Positions 42,285-50,586 of a stretch of DNA of 64,000 nucleotides are shown here, piece after piece (position 1 is the stretch's first letter; each line of letters starts with the position of its first letter). The DNA is taken from assembly GCF_001673405.1 (NCBI RefSeq), contig NZ_LZLV01000112.1, forward strand, positions 62,001 through 126,000. The letters are read 5' to 3'. The position numbers and the translations under genes are program-made. The notes beneath the pieces were generated by a model, which saw nothing but the letters and a program-made list of their open reading frames with translations, ran no database searches and was not told where the DNA came from. This DNA comes from Mycobacterium sp. 1245111.1 (lineage in GTDB: Bacteria > Actinomycetota > Actinomycetes > Mycobacteriales > Mycobacteriaceae).

Positions 42285-42349
42285 GGGCGGCAGCCGCGGT
42301 GCGCGGGGGCCGGGCGTGGCGACAAAATCATGAAGGGAGTCCGGCGTTG

Positions 42350-42475
42350 ATGACTTATGGACTGCCGGCGTCAGTTGTGGAGCGGACGCGGAAGTTGTTA
42401 GATCCGCAGCGATGTAACGACTTTCGCTTCATCGAGTCGGGTTATATGGATTTTCTTGGTTGCCGCAAACTGTAG
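42350..42475 (+). pseudogene. 41-codon truncated ORF
   Basis: ATG behind GAAGGGAGT opens MTYGLPASVVERTRKLLDPQ and ends at GYMDFLGCRKL. The ribosome binding site and promoter motif are those of a real gene, but the product stops after 41 residues in a helical N-terminus that looks like the beginning of a larger protein; SAM-dependent methyltransferases sometimes begin this way, a weak guess. Following sequence has no open continuation. Confidence 0.4.
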
Positions 42476-42784
42476 ATACAGCAGGGTGTCGATCTCTCGG
42501 GCGGATTGGGCCCGCGGCCGCTGTAATCTCGGTTCTTGATACCTCAACGCGCTCTGATGTCGGCTGGCGACTGATTCCTCTGAGGAATCAGCGTCATCGC
42601 AATGCCTCACGATCGATGTCCGTCAAAGATTCTGCAGCGCAGAACAATTGGGACGTGATCTTATTCAAACGCTGATTACCGATCAAACAGGTTGTGTGAC
42701 AACGTGATTCGGAATACAGAGCGGTTTACCGGTAATCCACGGTTCTTGCTTATTCCTCTCGTCGCGGTCTCGGATCGGGGGCGG
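42476..42784 (+). other. Intergenic stretch with a perfect palindrome
   Basis: About 310 bp with no gene. It holds CTGATTCCTC-T-GAGGAATCAG (42571-42591), a perfect 10-bp inverted repeat about a single base. AT content is higher than around it. Confidence 0.6.
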
Positions 42785-43342
42785 CTACCGCGGGGGTGCC
42801 GGAATCCAGCGTGCGGCCAGGGTGTCACAGATCGCACGTTGTTGGTCCTCGTCGAGGTTGTGCATGAGCAGTCCCTCGACGGCGAAGGTGCCGATCATCA
42901 CTTCGGCGTCCAGCTGTGCTGCGGGCACGATTCCGGCATTTTCCAGTTCAACCCGCACCAGGCTGGCGGTGAAGAAGTGAAAGTTGTTGTGCCACTGCGT
43001 GATCGCGGGGGAGCGTTCGGCGCGGGCGTGGACAGTGCTGACCAGGCGGCTCATCTGTTGCAGCTCGTGGACGAGCCACAATAGCCGCACAGACAAAGGT
43101 TCAGCGGCCACCGACTCATACCGCGTCCAAGCCTCAGCCATGACGTAGTTGAGGACCGCCAGCAGCACGTCGTCCTTGTCGGCGAAGTACCAGTAGATGG
43201 TGTTGGCCGAGACGCCGGCCGCGCTGGCCAGGCGCCCCATCGAGGTGGCGTCGTAGCCGGCGTCGATGAACAGCTCGCGGGCGGCGGACACGATCTCGGC
43301 GCGTTTCTCCGCCGGCGGTTGTGGTCGTTTGTTCCGCGGCAT
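42785..43342 (-). CDS. TetR-family regulator
   Basis: A 185-residue TetR regulator: KRAEIVSAARELFIDAGYDATSMGRLASA and GVSANTIYWYFADKDDVLLAVL. It diverges from the hydrolase-monooxygenase-SDR operon, with two clear TCTTGA/TCAAGA-type palindromes in the gap, so it very probably represses that operon. Complete length, no odd features. Confidence 0.9.
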   Translation of the reverse strand: MPRNKRPQPPAEKRAEIVSAARELFIDAGYDATSMGRLASAAGVSANTIYWYFADKDDVLLAVLNYVMAEAWTRYESVAAEPLSVRLLWLVHELQQMSRLVSTVHARAERSPAITQWHNNFHFFTASLVRVELENAGIVPAAQLDAEVMIGTFAVEGLLMHNLDEDQQRAICDTLAARWIPAPPR

Positions 43343-43362
43343 GACCTCAGCCTAGACCCGGA

Positions 43363-43413
43363 TCTTGAATGACGGTCAAGAAACTGTTACGTTCTTAAAC
43401 GACGATCAAGAAC
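43363..43413 (+). promoter_or_regulatory. Two operators for the divergent TetR
   Basis: TCTTGA-N7-TCAAGA (43363-43381) and GTTCTT-N11-AAGAAC (43391-43413) share a half-site of CTT(A/G)A..TCAAG type. Both lie between the TetR start (43342) and the hydrolase start (43434), overlapping the likely promoter. Confidence 0.7.
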
Positions 43414-43433
43414 CTATCCGTGAGGACACTTCA

Positions 43434-44351
43434 GTGACTGCCCAGCACACCTTCGTCCGGACCGACGTCACGTTCCCCTCCGCGGGGACCCCGTGCGCGG
43501 CGTGGCTCTACCGCCCCGATGGTGTGCCGAATCCGCCGATTGTGGTGCTCGCGCACGGGTTCGCGGCCTTCCGTGAGCTGCGCCTGGACGCCTACGCCGA
43601 ACGGTTCGCCCAGGCCGGGTATGCCGCGCTGGTGTTCGACTACCGGTACTGGGGTGCCAGTGGAGGCCAACCACGCCGAGTCCTTGACATCAAGGCCCAG
43701 CATGCCGATTGGCGCGCCGCGATCGCCTATGCCCGCAGCCTCGACGGCGTCGACACCACCCGGGTGGTGGGGTGGGGGTCATCGTTCGGCGGTGGGCACG
43801 TCCTGGTGCTGGCCGGCCACGACCACGACCTGGCGGCCGCGATCGTCCAGGTGCCCCACGTCACCGGCCCGGCCTCGGCATTTTCTCAATCCCCGAAGTT
43901 GGTGTCGCGGTTGATCCTGGCCGGCCTGCGCGATCAGGTCGGCGCCTGGCTGGGGCGCCCGCCCTACCGGGTGGACGCGATCGGCTACCCCGGTGACGTC
44001 GCGATGATGACCTCCCCGGGAGCTGCGGAGCTCGTCGAACGGATGGCTGGGGACCGGCGCGAGGAACTGCTCGCCGAGAACGACGTCGCCGCCCGCATCG
44101 CGCTGCGCGTCCCGTTCTACTCCCCGGGACGCCACGTCGCCGACATCACCGCACCAGTACTAGTGCAGCTGGCCAAACGCGACGACGTCACTCCCTATGC
44201 CACCGCCCAGAAGATCGTGGCCCGCATCCCCAAGGGCGAGGTGCTGTCCTATGACTGCAGCCATTTCGAGCCCTACCTGGACCCGCATTTCGAGAAGATC
44301 ATCACCGCCCAGATCGACTTCCTCGACCGCCACGTGGGAGGCGGCCGGTGA
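43434..44351 (+). CDS. Alpha/beta hydrolase
   Basis: A 305-residue serine hydrolase. VVLAHGFAAFRELRLDAYAERFA contains the oxyanion region, GWGSSFGGGH has the nucleophile Ser in a GxSxG elbow, LAKRDDVTP gives the Asp and YDCSHFEPY the His. It resembles the X-Pro dipeptidyl/acetyl-ester hydrolase group that acts on small esters. Together with a Baeyer-Villiger monooxygenase it could hydrolyse the ester or lactone made from a ketone. GTG at 43434 follows AGGACACTTCA; the frame upstream runs through the operators. Confidence 0.86.
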   Translation: MTAQHTFVRTDVTFPSAGTPCAAWLYRPDGVPNPPIVVLAHGFAAFRELRLDAYAERFAQAGYAALVFDYRYWGASGGQPRRVLDIKAQHADWRAAIAYARSLDGVDTTRVVGWGSSFGGGHVLVLAGHDHDLAAAIVQVPHVTGPASAFSQSPKLVSRLILAGLRDQVGAWLGRPPYRVDAIGYPGDVAMMTSPGAAELVERMAGDRREELLAENDVAARIALRVPFYSPGRHVADITAPVLVQLAKRDDVTPYATAQKIVARIPKGEVLSYDCSHFEPYLDPHFEKIITAQIDFLDRHVGGGR

Positions 44352-45889
44352 CCACGGCCCCCACCCTGCCGACCGTTGTGGACACCCTGGTGGTGGGTGC
44401 GGGGTTTGCCGGGCTCGCGGCCGCCGCGGCGGTGCTGCGCGACGACCCGACCGCCGACGTGCTGGTCATCGAGCGGGCCGATGAGGTCGGCGGGACCTGG
44501 CGCGACAACACCTATCCCGGCTGCGCCTGCGATGTCCCGACGTCGTTGTACTCGTTCTCCTTCGCCCCCAGTGCCCGCTGGAGTCACACCTTCGCCCGCC
44601 AACCCGAGATCTACCGCTACCTCAAAGCCGTAGTTGAGGACACCGGACTGCGGCGGCATCTGCTCACTGGCTGCGAATTACTCGCTGCCGTGTGGGATGC
44701 CGAGCAGCAGCGCTGGCGGGTCCGGACTTCGGTGGGGGAGCTGACCGCCCGAATCCTGGTCGCCGCGACCGGGGCGCTGTCGACTCCGAAGCTGCCCGAC
44801 GTGCCGGGACTGAACACCTTCACCGGCGCGGTGTTTCACTCCGCGACCTGGAATCACGACCACGACCTGACCGGCCAGCGGGTCGCCGTCATCGGCACCG
44901 GGGCCTCCGCGGTGCAGTTCGTCCCCGAGATCGTCGAGCGGGCCGAGCACCTCACGGTGTTTCAGCGCACACCGGCATGGGTGCTGCCCCGACTGGATCG
45001 CACCCTGGGCCGCCTCGAAAAAGCGCTCTACCGCCGAATCCCCCTGATACAGAAGATGGTTCGCGCGAGCGTGTACGGCTACCGCGAGATCTACCTCGCA
45101 GCACTGGCACACCTGACCTGGCTGCTGCCGCTGATCCAACTCGTCGCCAAAGCCCAACTGCGCCTGCAAGTCCCCGACACCGCCCTGAGGAAAGCCCTGA
45201 CGCCGAACTTCACCATCGGCTGCAAACGGATCCTGCTGACCAACGACTGGCTGCCCACCCTGGCCCGCGACGACGTCGAGGTGGTCACCACCGGGTTGGC
45301 CGAGGTCACCGAGACCGCCGCCCGCGACGGCGCCGGGCGACTCCACGAGGTCGACACCATCATCTTCGCCACCGGATTCACCCCCACCGAACCGCCGGTG
45401 GCCCACCTACTCACCGGCACTCACGGAATCACGCTGGCCGAGCACTGGGCTGGGAGCCCCAGCGCGCATCTGGGCACCACGGTGGCAGGATTTCCCAACT
45501 TGTTCCTGATGTATGGACCCAACACCAACCTCGGGCACAGCTCGATCGTCTACATGCTGGAATCCCAAGCCGCCTACCTCGCCGCCGCCCTGCGCGTGAT
45601 GCGCACCGAAGATCTCGCCTCGATCGACGTGGAAAACCACGCCCAACAGGCCTACACCTCGTGGGTCAACGACGCACTGGCCGGCACCGTCTGGAACTCC
45701 GGCGGATGCTCCAGCTGGTACCTCGACGCCAGCGGTCGCAACTCAGTGATGTGGCCGACGTTCACCTTCCGATTCCGTTCCCGCACAAGCACCTTCGATC
45801 GTCACCACTACCGCGGCCAGCCGCGCCATGACCTGCCCCGAACACCACCCGATCCGCACACCCGCGCACAGACAGGAACCCTCCCGTGA
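44348..45889 (+). CDS. Flavin-containing (Baeyer-Villiger type) monooxygenase
   Basis: A 513-residue class B flavoprotein monooxygenase. LVVGAGFAGLAAAAAVLRD binds FAD, VGGTWRDNTYPGCACDVPTSLYSFSF follows, FTGAVFHSATW is the Baeyer-Villiger fingerprint (FxGxxxHxxxW) near residue 157, and VIGTGASAVQFVPEI binds NADPH. Such enzymes turn ketones into esters or lactones. It overlaps the hydrolase by 4 nt and the SDR by 4 nt, giving the order hydrolase, monooxygenase, SDR: an alcohol could be oxidised to a ketone, converted to an ester and hydrolysed. A Pro/Arg-rich 40-residue tail is unusual. Confidence 0.92.
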   Translation: MTTAPTLPTVVDTLVVGAGFAGLAAAAAVLRDDPTADVLVIERADEVGGTWRDNTYPGCACDVPTSLYSFSFAPSARWSHTFARQPEIYRYLKAVVEDTGLRRHLLTGCELLAAVWDAEQQRWRVRTSVGELTARILVAATGALSTPKLPDVPGLNTFTGAVFHSATWNHDHDLTGQRVAVIGTGASAVQFVPEIVERAEHLTVFQRTPAWVLPRLDRTLGRLEKALYRRIPLIQKMVRASVYGYREIYLAALAHLTWLLPLIQLVAKAQLRLQVPDTALRKALTPNFTIGCKRILLTNDWLPTLARDDVEVVTTGLAEVTETAARDGAGRLHEVDTIIFATGFTPTEPPVAHLLTGTHGITLAEHWAGSPSAHLGTTVAGFPNLFLMYGPNTNLGHSSIVYMLESQAAYLAAALRVMRTEDLASIDVENHAQQAYTSWVNDALAGTVWNSGGCSSWYLDASGRNSVMWPTFTFRFRSRTSTFDRHHYRGQPRHDLPRTPPDPHTRAQTGTLP

Positions 45890-46677
45890 CAACGAATCGG
45901 CGTTCTGCGCTGATCACCGGTGCCTCATCGGGCATCGGCGCGAGCTTCGCCCGCCACCTCGCCGCGCAAGGCCACGACGTGCTGCTCGTCGCCCGACGCG
46001 CCGAGCGTCTTGAAAAGCTGGCCGCCGAACTGCACCAAGATCACGGTGTACGCAGCGAAGTCTTTCCCGCAGACCTCACCGACCCCGCCGCTGCTGCCGC
46101 CATCACCGACCACGCTGCCGCGCAGAACATGGCCATCGACATCCTCATCAACAACGCCGGCCTGTCCGCCAGCACGAAATTCACCGCCACCCCGTGGGAA
46201 TCAGTGGCAGCCGAAATCCAGCTCATGGTCACCACCTCGACCCAGCTGTGCCACCTAGTCATCCCGGGCATGAAACAACAGAACTGGGGACGCATCGTCA
46301 ACCTGTCCTCACTGGCCGCGCTGTTCCCACCGGTTGAAGGCCTGCTCTACACCGGAATCAAGGCCTACGTGCTCGACATGTCCCAATCCCTCGATATGGA
46401 ACTTAAGCCCCACGGCATCCACGTCACCGCGCTGTGCCCCGGGTTCACCCACAGTGAGTTCCACGACGTCATGGACACCCGCGAAACTGCCGACCGACTA
46501 CCGCGCTTGCTGTGGCAGCAGCCCGAAGACGTGGTGCGCGAGGGCTGGGCCGCAGTGATGAACGGCAAGCCAGTCTGCATACCAGGCACCGTCAACAAGC
46601 TCAACGCCGCCGCGATACGACCACTCCCACAACGCATCCAGTACATCCTGGGCCGCAGCCTCAACCCTTTCAAATAA
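45886..46677 (+). CDS. Short-chain dehydrogenase/reductase
   Basis: A 263-residue classical SDR: ITGASSGIGASFARHLA, INNAGLSASTKF, and NLSSLAALFPPVEGLLYTGIKAYV with Ser and Tyr-x-x-x-Lys. It is similar in layout to the SDR at 59360. As the last gene of the TetR-controlled operon it probably interconverts an alcohol with the ketone substrate of the monooxygenase. GTG start with a 4-nt overlap. Confidence 0.88.
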   Translation: MTTNRRSALITGASSGIGASFARHLAAQGHDVLLVARRAERLEKLAAELHQDHGVRSEVFPADLTDPAAAAAITDHAAAQNMAIDILINNAGLSASTKFTATPWESVAAEIQLMVTTSTQLCHLVIPGMKQQNWGRIVNLSSLAALFPPVEGLLYTGIKAYVLDMSQSLDMELKPHGIHVTALCPGFTHSEFHDVMDTRETADRLPRLLWQQPEDVVREGWAAVMNGKPVCIPGTVNKLNAAAIRPLPQRIQYILGRSLNPFK

Positions 46678-46967
46678 AGGCAACCAGCTCCCCGAACACA
46701 AACCGCTCCATAGCCGTAGCATGCAAGCGGGTCACCAAACCCGTTGCCGCAGTGGCAGTTTCGCACCGCGGCTGCTGTCGATACACGACGTCCGAATGTG
46801 GCCTATCGCACGCGCAATCGGCCAGGTTGGCGCCACACATGAAGTGCGCACCTCGATAGGGCAAGAGGATGCAAACCCGCGTACAAGGCAGGAAACGACC
46901 TGGTGTTACGCGACAGTTGCACAGCCGCAGCGGATCTAGGTTGTTTGGACTTCTTAAGGGGCGAGGT
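46678..46967 (+). other. Intergenic stretch, nothing recognised
   Basis: Gap between two convergent genes, the SDR and the MarR regulator. No gene, repeat or clear terminator hairpin was found. Confidence 0.5.
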
Positions 46968-47456
46968 TTATTGGGCCGAGGTTGACTGAGCCAGTGGGGT
47001 GTGGGATCCGTTGGCGAGGTTGATCATTGCTTTGGCGAGGAGGGTGTGCAGGGCGCAGAGTTCGGTGGGTTCCAGGCCGAGGAGCCGTTGTTCGAGGTCG
47101 GCGGCGACGTTTTCGATGTCGGCGAGGCGGCGTCGCCCGGCTTTGGTGATCAGTACGTTGTGTTTGCGTCGGTCTTCGGGGGAACGGCGGCGTTCGATGA
47201 GCCCTTCGTCTTCGAGGCTGTTGAGCAGGGCCACGACACCGGTGGCATCGATGCCCAGCGCTTGAGGTAGCTCGGACTGGGGTTGTTCTCCGAGGTCACG
47301 TAGCAGGGTGAGCACGACTGCGTGACGTGTCTTCATTCCGTGGGGAAGCAGGTCCTTGTCTGCTTCGGCCTGCATGCGCCGAAGGATGTAGTTCATCATG
47401 ACGCCGACCATGTTTTCCGGTGATTTCAAGTCGTTGCCGTCACCCGAACTGCTCAT
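46968..47456 (-). CDS. MarR-family regulator
   Basis: A 162-residue winged-helix MarR regulator: HAVVLTLLRDLGEQPQSELPQALGIDATGVVALLNSLEDEGL and IERRRSPEDRRKHNVLITKAGRRRL are the DNA-binding part (residues about 47-113). It diverges from the azoreductase gene, with two identical-type palindromes between them. The start at 47456 (MSSSGDGND) is preferred; the ATG at 47492 is in frame but would extend the N-terminus by 12 hydrophobic residues. Probably senses quinones or electrophiles, as MarR proteins next to azoreductases do. Confidence 0.86.
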   Translation of the reverse strand: MSSSGDGNDLKSPENMVGVMMNYILRRMQAEADKDLLPHGMKTRHAVVLTLLRDLGEQPQSELPQALGIDATGVVALLNSLEDEGLIERRRSPEDRRKHNVLITKAGRRRLADIENVAADLEQRLLGLEPTELCALHTLLAKAMINLANGSHTPLAQSTSAQ

Positions 47457-47502
47457 GAGAGCGAGGTTACCGGCAAGAGTTGACAGTTCCACCTCTCCTT
47501 CG

Positions 47503-47654
47503 ATTTGCGTTGTGCAAATTGTTGCTCTCCGCGTCTGACGTTCGGCGATATCGATGCAGGTTGGGAGTGGGACTCAGCTGTTTCATTCACGGATATGAGA
47601 TTACGGGGATTTCTCGACGATGGGTGTTGCTGTGATAGTTTGCACCACGCAAAC
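47503..47654 (+). promoter_or_regulatory. Two TTTGC-N5-GCAAA operators
   Basis: ATTTGC-GTTGT-GCAAAT (47503-47519) and GTTTGC-ACCAC-GCAAAC (47638-47654) are perfect 6-bp inverted repeats with 5-bp spacers. One lies next to each divergent gene start. Two matching sites of this quality strongly suggest binding by the divergent MarR protein. Confidence 0.8.
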
Positions 47655-47693
47655 GAAAGCTTCGACCCGGTTGACCGAGTGAAAGGCATAACC

Positions 47694-48341
47694 ATGAGCC
47701 ACCTCCTGCACATCGACTCCTCCATCCAGGGTGACGCCTCGATCAGCCGGCGGCTCACCGCGCACGCCGCTCAGCGCTGGGCGCAGGCCCATCCTGGAGG
47801 CACGGTGGCCTACCGCGACCTGGCTGCAGAGCCGATTCCGCATTTCGACGCCGTGAGTGGTCTGGCTCGCAACATTCCCGCCGATCAGCACACGCCCGCG
47901 CAAGCCGAATCCTTCGCCCTGTCGAAGCGTCTGATCGACGAAATCAAGGCCGCCGACACCGTGTTGCTGGGCTTGCCCCTGTACAACTACGGCGCCCCCA
48001 GCATCGTGAAGTCCTGGGTGGACCACATCGTGGCCGCTGGGTTGTCGTTCGATCCGGCCACCGGCGCCGGCCTGCTCGGCGACACCGAGTTCATCGTGCT
48101 GGAAAGCCAGGGCGGCGGCTACGGCGAAGGCACTCCGCGCGCGGGCTGGGACCACGCCGGCAATTGGATCGTGCATGGTGTGTCGCCCACCGGCCTGGCG
48201 CCGCGCGTCATCACGGCCGAACTGACCATGGCACCGGTCAACCCCGCCATGGCCGACCTCATCCCGCTGCACGAGAAGAGCTACGCCGACGCCCTGGCCG
48301 AGATCGACACCCTTTGGGCGGCAAACGAAGCCACCGCCTGA
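47694..48341 (+). CDS. azoR-like: FMN-dependent NADH-azoreductase family protein
   Basis: A 215-residue flavodoxin-fold protein: MSHLLHIDSSIQGDASISRR at the N-terminus binds the FMN phosphate, and LGLPLYNYGAPSIVKSWVDHI and ESQGGGYGEG line the flavin. AzoR enzymes reduce quinones and azo compounds with NAD(P)H in the cytosol. The ATG at 47694 follows AAAGGCATAACC and lies 39 nt past the second operator; the longer frame from 47505 runs through both operators. Regulated by MarR by position. Confidence 0.9.
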   Translation: MSHLLHIDSSIQGDASISRRLTAHAAQRWAQAHPGGTVAYRDLAAEPIPHFDAVSGLARNIPADQHTPAQAESFALSKRLIDEIKAADTVLLGLPLYNYGAPSIVKSWVDHIVAAGLSFDPATGAGLLGDTEFIVLESQGGGYGEGTPRAGWDHAGNWIVHGVSPTGLAPRVITAELTMAPVNPAMADLIPLHEKSYADALAEIDTLWAANEATA

Positions 48342-48400
48342 CCACCGCCACCCATACCCGCCACCACCAATTCCGCGCCCGCAGCGCCGGTACCGCTCAG

Positions 48401-48490
48401 AGGAGGCCACCATGAAGGTCGGTCTCGTCGGCGCCGGGTGGATCGGACAGAACACACAGAAGGAGACCACCATGGAGATCGGCTTCATCG
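48401..48490 (+). repeat. Duplicated translation start region
   Basis: AGGAGGCCACCATGAAGGTC (from 48401) and AAGGAGACCACCATGGAGATC-type sequence (from 48460) are near copies about 60 nt apart. Each is followed by a GxGxxG loop (GLVGAGWIGQ and GFIGAGMIGK). The first copy is in frame with the gene, so two start sites could give two N-termini. Confidence 0.6.
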
Positions 48491-49068
48491 GCGCCGGCAT
48501 GATCGGCAAAGCCGTCAGCACCCAGCTGGCCAAGGTCGGACACGACGTCCTGGTCAGCAACAGCCGCGGCCCCGAAACCCTCACTGAGACATTCGATCCG
48601 CTCAACATCAGCGTCGGCACCACGGCCCAGGCCGCGGCCCGCGACGTCGTATTCGTCGCAGTGGCCTGGCGCGACATCCCCGCCGCACTGGCCAGCGTGG
48701 ACCTGTCGGGCAAGATCCTCGTCGACACCAACAACCCGATCATCATGCCCGGCTTCACCCGCGCCGACACCGGCGGGAAAACCTCCAGCGAGGTCATCGA
48801 AGAACTCGCGCCCGGCGCGAAGGTGGTCAAGGCGTTCAACCACATGCTGTCCACCAGCTACGACGAAGGCCCCACCGTCGACGGTGCACCCAAGGTGTTG
48901 TTCCACTCCAGCGACCACGACGACGCGCACGCCGTCGCCGCCCAACTCATCGAAGACCTCGGCTACGTCCCGATCAACCTCGGCGCCCTCGTCACCGGCG
49001 GCGTCCTGCACGAATCTCCCGGCGCGCTGGCCGGCCGCGTCTTCGTCGAACCCGCAGCAGCGAAGTAA
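48472..49068 (+). CDS. NADP-binding oxidoreductase, F420-reductase-like (FNO/NPF family)
   Basis: A 198-residue Rossmann protein: MEIGFIGAGMIGKAVSTQLA, LVSNSRGPETL, KILVDTNNPIIMPG and KVVKAFNHMLST are typical of NADPH:F420 oxidoreductase-like and related dinucleotide-binding proteins. It may reduce a small cofactor or substrate. The ATG at 48472 behind AAGGAG is the natural start; an in-frame ATG at 48412, with its own AGGAGG, would add a second glycine-rich loop from a small duplication. It follows azoR by about 70-130 bp and is likely in its operon. Confidence 0.8.
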   Translation: MEIGFIGAGMIGKAVSTQLAKVGHDVLVSNSRGPETLTETFDPLNISVGTTAQAAARDVVFVAVAWRDIPAALASVDLSGKILVDTNNPIIMPGFTRADTGGKTSSEVIEELAPGAKVVKAFNHMLSTSYDEGPTVDGAPKVLFHSSDHDDAHAVAAQLIEDLGYVPINLGALVTGGVLHESPGALAGRVFVEPAAAK

Positions 49069-49382
49069 CACCCGATCACAGTTCATCAGTCAGCCACCAC
49101 GGGCCTTGAGGAACAAGAGGGCGGGCTTGGTACCCTCGCGACCCATCACCGGAGTGGACAAGCCGCCGGCGGTGCGGAGCGTACTTGGGCCCGCGCGCGT
49201 TCATCACTGGAACGCAACTGCCTAGTACGGGGGCCGACCGAGATTGATAGCGCCCCTGACTACGACATACTAAGACGGGCCTGTTAGCCCAAACCGCACC
49301 GCCGAGTTTGTCGGCAAGGGTAAAGCGGCGCGTAGCTTTCAACCTCCAGGAGCGATCAACGCGTAGAAAACAAGGAGCCCCC
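49069..49382 (+). other. Intergenic stretch, nothing recognised
   Basis: About 310 bp between the Rossmann protein and the ICMT-like gene. No ORF with a plausible family, no repeat shared with the rest of the window. A promoter for the next gene must lie here. Confidence 0.5.
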
Positions 49383-49982
49383 GTGGCTGTCAAAGACCAT
49401 CCCAACACGCTGTCGAGTAGTGGCCGCGGTTGGCTTCTGGCTGGATATGCCGGGGCTGCAGGGTTTTTCGTCCAAGAGCTATTCCTTCGGGGACGCGGTG
49501 CAGCCTCCAGCCTGAAGACCTCTGACGACGACAACGGCACCACGCGCATGCTCCTGACATCTGCTGGGCTCGGGTACGGGCTACCACTGGTGCTGCGCCG
49601 ACTTCCTCTGCCGATGCTGCCGTCGGCCGCGGCTGCCACCGGGCTGATCATCGAGGCGGGCGGACTCGCTTTGCGGGTATGGTCCATGCGCACACTGGGC
49701 AGTTTCTACACCCGAACCCTGCGCACCACCCAAGGACAACACCTCGTTACTACCGGCCCCTACCGGATGATTCGCCACCCTGGATACGCCGGCGCCCTGA
49801 TGTTGTGGATTGGCTTGGCGCTCTCTTCACGCAGTGCGCCGACAACCGTCTTAGTGCCCACACTGATGGGACGCGCTTATCACCGACGCATCGCCGCCGA
49901 AGAAAACCTCATGCGACGGGCCATACCCGAGTACCGAGATTACAGTCGCCGGACTAAGAAACTGATTCCACTCATCTGGTGA
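49383..49982 (+). CDS. Isoprenylcysteine carboxyl methyltransferase-like membrane protein
   Basis: A 199-residue membrane protein of the ICMT/phospholipid methyltransferase superfamily. GLIIEAGGLALRVWSMRTLGSFYTRT, then LVTTGPYRMIRHPGYAGALMLWIGLALSS and EENLMRRAIPEYRDYSRRTKKLIPLIW are the SAM-binding and C-terminal signature (residues about 95-199). Bacterial members methylate small lipids or unknown acceptors. GTG at 49383 follows AAGGAGCCCCC. Stands alone. Confidence 0.84.
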   Translation: MAVKDHPNTLSSSGRGWLLAGYAGAAGFFVQELFLRGRGAASSLKTSDDDNGTTRMLLTSAGLGYGLPLVLRRLPLPMLPSAAAATGLIIEAGGLALRVWSMRTLGSFYTRTLRTTQGQHLVTTGPYRMIRHPGYAGALMLWIGLALSSRSAPTTVLVPTLMGRAYHRRIAAEENLMRRAIPEYRDYSRRTKKLIPLIW

Positions 49983-50175
49983 AAACCGCTGAGCGGACGC
50001 GAGGTCATCGCAGCGCACCGGAGCGTCGCGAAGTTGGAAACCATCTAACCGGTGTAACTTGGCGCGGCGGAAACTTCAGCCGCCGCCGAGGATGGCGCGG
50101 GCAAGGTTCGGCGAAAGTCGTTGTCCGCGTTCAGCTACGTCCCGCAGGATCAGTGTTCGGGCAGCAGATTTTTTA

Positions 50176-50586
50176 TCAGAGATCGCGCGGGCCACGCGAA
50201 CCAGCGGGCGACGCCCAGTGCGGATTCAAGACCGCGATGTGGTCGAGGTTCTCCTCGGCCCACGTACGCAGCAAGCGCAGCGGGTCAGCGGCGCTCGTGC
50301 CGAGTGCGGTCAATTCGTACTCAACGCGGGGTGGGACGTCCGCATAAACCGTCCGAGTGATCAGTGCGGCCGATTCGAGCCTTCGCAGTGTGCGAGTCAG
50401 CATCTTGGAACTGATTCCGGGTAGTCGATCCCGCAGGGCGGTGAATCGTGCCGGTCCAGGTTCGAGCAGACCGATCAACAGCGCCGACCATTTGTTTGCA
50501 AGCAGGTCCAGCAGGATCCGGCACGGACACGATTCTGCGTACGCGTCGTGAACATCGTGCTGGCCCGTCCGGCAGGTTTGGGTCAT
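50176..50586 (-). CDS. HxlR-family regulator
   Basis: A 136-residue winged-helix HxlR regulator: CPCRILLDLLANKWSALLIGLLEPGPARFTALRDRLPGISSKML with RTLRRLESAALITRTVYADVPPRVEYELTALG (residues about 20-95). Two or three N-terminal Cys (CRTGQ, SCPC) suggest redox or electrophile sensing, as in HypR/QorR-type members. The ATG at 50586 overlaps the TetR stop (ATGA), so both regulators are made from one mRNA. The longer frame to 50889 runs antisense-like inside the TetR gene. Confidence 0.87.
   Translation of the reverse strand: MTQTCRTGQHDVHDAYAESCPCRILLDLLANKWSALLIGLLEPGPARFTALRDRLPGISSKMLTRTLRRLESAALITRTVYADVPPRVEYELTALGTSAADPLRLLRTWAEENLDHIAVLNPHWASPAGSRGPRDL

Noticed and set aside
47601..48854. 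417-codon reverse open frame
   Set aside because: Antisense to the azoreductase and the dinucleotide-binding protein, with low-complexity Gly/Arg composition.
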